From the NCBI GenBank assembly GCA_008828725.1, contig MEHQ01002961.1, positions 62,001-126,000 of the forward strand: 64,000 nt of DNA, in the 5' to 3' direction. The notes beneath the pieces were generated by a model. That model was given only the letters and a program-made list of their open reading frames with translations. It was not told where the DNA came from and searched no databases. Position numbers and translations under genes: made by a program. This DNA comes from Saccharina japonica. Its lineage: Eukaryota; Sar; Phaeophyceae; Laminariales; Laminariaceae. Positions 61,468-64,000 of the stretch are shown here, piece after piece; the stretch's first letter is position 1, and every line of letters starts with the position of its first letter.

Positions 61468-61800
61468 GGTCGCCCCGGTGGGCTAGCAGGTAACCACGAA
61501 GCTTGTTAGCGTCAAGGTCGCGAGTTCGAGCCCCCCCGAGTGCATGCTCATAGGGATTTTTCTCGCAAAAAAAATGTTGACTAGCGGAAAGCGCGAGAGC
61601 GTGAGTTGGCAAAATTCGATGAAAATCGACGAGCGTTGGGAAGGCTGAACCCTCTGCGCGATAAAAATCAAGGCAAGAACCGTAGTGGGGGGGGAGGGAG
61701 AGGAGCCTACTTGTGACCCCGGATCTGAGTTACGACTATTAATAGGGAGGGAGAAAGACAAAAGTGCGAGATAATAAACGGGATGGAAAATAAATAAATA
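61468..61800 (+). mobile_element. tRNA-derived SINE (family S), copy 6, full length
   Basis: GGTCGCCCCGGTGGGCTAGC contains TGGGCTAGCAGG, a near-perfect A box, and GCGAGTTCGAGCCC near 61,520 is a canonical B box. The body follows the family (ATCGACGAGCG, CGCGATAAAAATCAAGG, TGACCCCGGATCTGAG, GAGATAATAAACGGGATGG) and ends in an A/T-rich tail. Confidence 0.9.
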
Positions 61801-62044
61801 TATATACTTGTATGATATTACGATTTTCACGGGTATATTCTGCTGGATGTGTGCAACGCGTTTGCGAGGTGCTATTTCTCCCTGAGACAGCAATCGATGC
61901 GTTGATAGCTTATTTTATCACATAGCACGGGTCGCGAGGGTCGCGGGGTCCTTTTTTTTTCGGTTCCGCTTCCTGTTTTCTGTTTTCCTCCGGACTTCAG
62001 GCAAAAAAACAATCAACCCTACAAAACAACAATTACTGCATTGC

Positions 62045-62195
62045 AACGTAGTATATATGTGTCGAAGTTTTGTGGCCACGTAGTAACTGGTACCAGGTAT
62101 CTCTCTAGGATGAAGAATCGGCACGGACACTGACTGGGTGTGCTGGATGTCGACGGGTAGAAAGGACTGTTTAATGTGAAGAACACGCACATACA
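62045..62195 (-). repeat. Family J repeat, copy 6
   Basis: AGTTTTGTGGCCACGTAGTAAC, AGGATGAAGAATCGGCACGG, GGTGTGCTGGATGTCGACGG and GTTTAATGTGAAGAACACGC; the reverse of 13,229-13,345. Confidence 0.85.
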
Positions 62196-62543
62196 TAGTT
62201 AATCGATCCTGTTGAGCTTTCGCTTCGCGAAGCCATGTGTATGCGCCATATATAATACGCGCTGTGTTTAATATTAATGCTATTAATAGTTCACAGATAG
62301 AAATGCCGTCGATAAATATCAAGTTGACATGGCGGCTTTAGTGTGGTGCCAGAAGCTATCTCGGTTCCCGAACCACCCTCCCTGCTTCCCTCCCTGCCTC
62401 GGGTTCCCCTGTCTCCGTACTCATAGTTGGTTCCCGTTGGAAACGGTCCTTATGAGCGCGTCCAGACCTTTTTATAGTACCAGCTGGTACCAGGTAGGTT
62501 TTATGGAAGAGGTGGGAGTTCGCATAATTTCACGACAAATAAC

Positions 62544-62653
62544 TGTTACGAGGGACCATAGTAAACAAGACCAAACAGTGTTACTAAAAATATGTGAATA
62601 TATAGGTTTTTGTGTATACCGTAGGCCCTATTTACTATAGTCCCCCGTTACAG
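62544..62653 (+). mobile_element. Family D MITE, copy 14
   Basis: TTACGAGGGACCATAGTAAA to TTTACTATAGTCCCCCGTTA with the usual core. Confidence 0.9.
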
Positions 62654-63307
62654 TCGGTAGGTGCCGTTAACCGCCTAACTGACTTTGGTCGGAAAGTCGG
62701 CGGACGAAGCCGGCTGGTGGCCAGCCAGCCGACTTGTGCCGAGTTGAGTCAGGTGAGCGGAGCGAGCCAGATCAGCCGAGAGGGCCCCGCCGGGTGATAT
62801 CATCGTTTTTTTTTTTTCATTTTTGAGCGGTGATATAACACGGTGCGGCTTGTATGAGTACTTCCTATCTTACATCGTACAGTCAAGGGATCAAACATCA
62901 GTGTCCTACGTACATATTTCACAGGTATATTATATACCCGGCAGTTCGCTTGGTAGTCGTGTTGTCTAGTTTATGGAAGCACACGCGGGCACCAAGGGGG
63001 TTCAAGATAATGGAACAGCAACAACAATTGTGGGTGTAAGAAGGCTGCCCCATCCCCTCAGTGGGCTTGGAGAAGGGCCTCGGAAAATCTATAACGATGC
63101 TCGCAGGAGGGTGATAACCAGGGGTGAGAGTCTCCAGCAACGGCTGGAGGCCTCATTCCTCATTCCAACCCATAATGGCAGAATACATCAGTATAATACC
63201 TGGTCCTGCTGTACATATAATACCGGCTACGATACGAGTATGAATGTAGTCCGATATGCCTGCAAAAATATTAGTTTTGAGAGGTATTTTTTCGATCTTA
63301 ATCTCAT
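62654..63307. other. No gene recognised
   Basis: A 117-codon frame at 62,973-63,326 shows no motif. Around 62,690-62,730 GGAAAGTCGGCGGACGAAGCCGGCTGG has small palindromes. No family repeat. Confidence 0.4.
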
Positions 63308-63406
63308 TACGGGTGGGCTAATGTAGTAAATAGGCCCTGCGGTAAAGACAAAAACCTATATATTTACCTATTTTTACCAACAACATTTGGTCCTGTTTAC
63401 TATGGT
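63308..63406 (-). mobile_element. Family D MITE, copy 15
   Basis: ACGGGTGGGCTAATGTAGTA to TTTGGTCCTGTTTACTATGG; both arms are shortened. Confidence 0.85.
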
Positions 63407-63510
63407 CATAAGTTGGCAATGTTTTCAAGTGAACATGTGTTGGTTTTTCAGCGCATGGCACAAACCCTGTCGTATATATGTTGCGGTTAGATCCCGCGAG
63501 GAAAGCTGGT

Positions 63511-63750
63511 CCCGGCTCCTTTTTCGCAACCAACACATCAATCAATCAATCAATCAATCAATCGATCGATCGATCGAGCAAGCAGCAATCGGCAAGGTTC
63601 AACGTTGTCCGCCGGGATCGAACAACCAGCGTCCCGGCTCCTTTTCGCTATCAACACATCAATCAATCAATCAATCAATCGATCGATCGATCAAACAGCA
63701 ATCGGAAAGGTTCAACGTTATCGGCCGAATCGAACAACCAACACAGGCAG
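63511..63750. repeat. Two tandem units of about 122 bp with CAAT/CGAT microsatellite
   Basis: Each unit has CCCGGCTCC, ACACATCAATCAATCAATC, GATCGATCGATC, GCAATCGG and AAGGTTCAACGTT. All three forward frames stay open across it with an INQSINQS-type repeat, which follows from the 4-bp period and does not indicate a gene. Confidence 0.85.
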
Positions 63751-64000
63751 CAATCGGCCATCAGCGATCACAATAATACATCAGTCGAGATCCGTGTATT
63801 CCCCGCGGTAAGGATCATCGGTCAGCCCTATCGCGGGCCCCCGCTTTGCCGCGGTGAACAAATCTTGTCAAGACATGACACGAAAAGCGCATGGCAGATC
63901 TCTGTCCCAATCCTTACGGGCAAGTATTAATGAAAATCGTTGCCCCTTCAGACGCGCGTTCACGGTGATCTCTCGATCTTCCTCCGGCTAGCTTTCCCAT
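63751..64000. other. Window end, no recognised feature
   Basis: GC-moderate sequence without repeat family members. A frame continuing from the tandem repeat ends at 63,930. Confidence 0.4.

Noticed and set aside
63535..63700. INQSINQS peptide repeat as a structural protein
   Set aside because: The 4-bp repeat keeps all three frames open, and the unit duplication explains the peptide repeat.

Overview
The window reads as nuclear DNA of a eukaryote in a gene-poor, repeat-saturated region. No prokaryotic operon, ribosome-binding-site or CRISPR organisation is seen. A stramenopile, and within it a brown-alga-like genome, is my best guess. This rests on recognition from memory: the Ty3/gypsy integrase tail with its WWLGK / VRFLDDPGP block, and the LINE reverse-transcriptase thumb with its SEKKTETM and YLGG blocks, are types I associate with brown algae and relatives. 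TTAGGG-like telomeric repeats and a protein start rich in Gln, Gly, Ser and Pro runs fit but do not prove it. The species is not determinable here.

Nearly all sequence is explained by mobile elements, mostly short non-autonomous ones, and by local duplications. I define these families. A: about 250 bp inverted-repeat element, ends GACGCRTGCTACGRTAGAGG, 4-bp target duplication, about 19 copies. B: about 205 bp foldback with GGGCCC ends and TTA/TAA duplication, 3 copies. C: about 120 bp, 3 copies. D: about 105 bp inverted-repeat element with CCATAGTAAATAGGACC arms, about 15 copies. E/F: 80-90 bp, TTAA-flanked CCC...GGG elements, about 15 copies. H/I/G: units starting GCTCCGTC and ending GAGTAC plus a poly-C tract. 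J: about 80-130 bp. M: foldbacks built of short degenerate palindromes. N: TA-flanked CAGTACAGG-ended element. O: element with palindromic ends. S: tRNA-derived SINE with A and B boxes. T: Stowaway-like MITE.

Layout. 0-9 kb: MITEs, a relic coding patch, and a 0.95-kb duplication with a palindrome-built foldback between its copies. 9-17.8 kb: nested MITEs, two SINEs, a 1.3-kb inverted repeat (10,965-12,245 against 13,983-15,352), and a 5'-truncated LINE (16,145-17,833). 18.3-25.7 kb: a second foldback and a 3-kb near-identical direct duplication containing undetermined bases. 26.1-33.6 kb: an LTR-retrotransposon deletion derivative with paired LTRs, then a decayed opposite-strand Ty3/gypsy element (reverse transcriptase end, RNase H, integrase, C-terminal domain) broken by two A insertions. 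33.6-55 kb: dense MITEs, poly-G-linked tandem units and three more duplications whose paralogous copies supply empty sites for several insertions. 55-58.1 kb: the only stretch that looks like a host gene, with a first exon at 57,442-58,082 and possibly another upstream. 58.1-64 kb: more MITEs, a SINE and a CAAT-rich tandem repeat.

No intact transposase, reverse transcriptase or integrase gene is present, so every family here would depend on enzymes encoded elsewhere. The chief value of the window is its nested and empty-site evidence, which defines ends and target duplications of several small families without database help.
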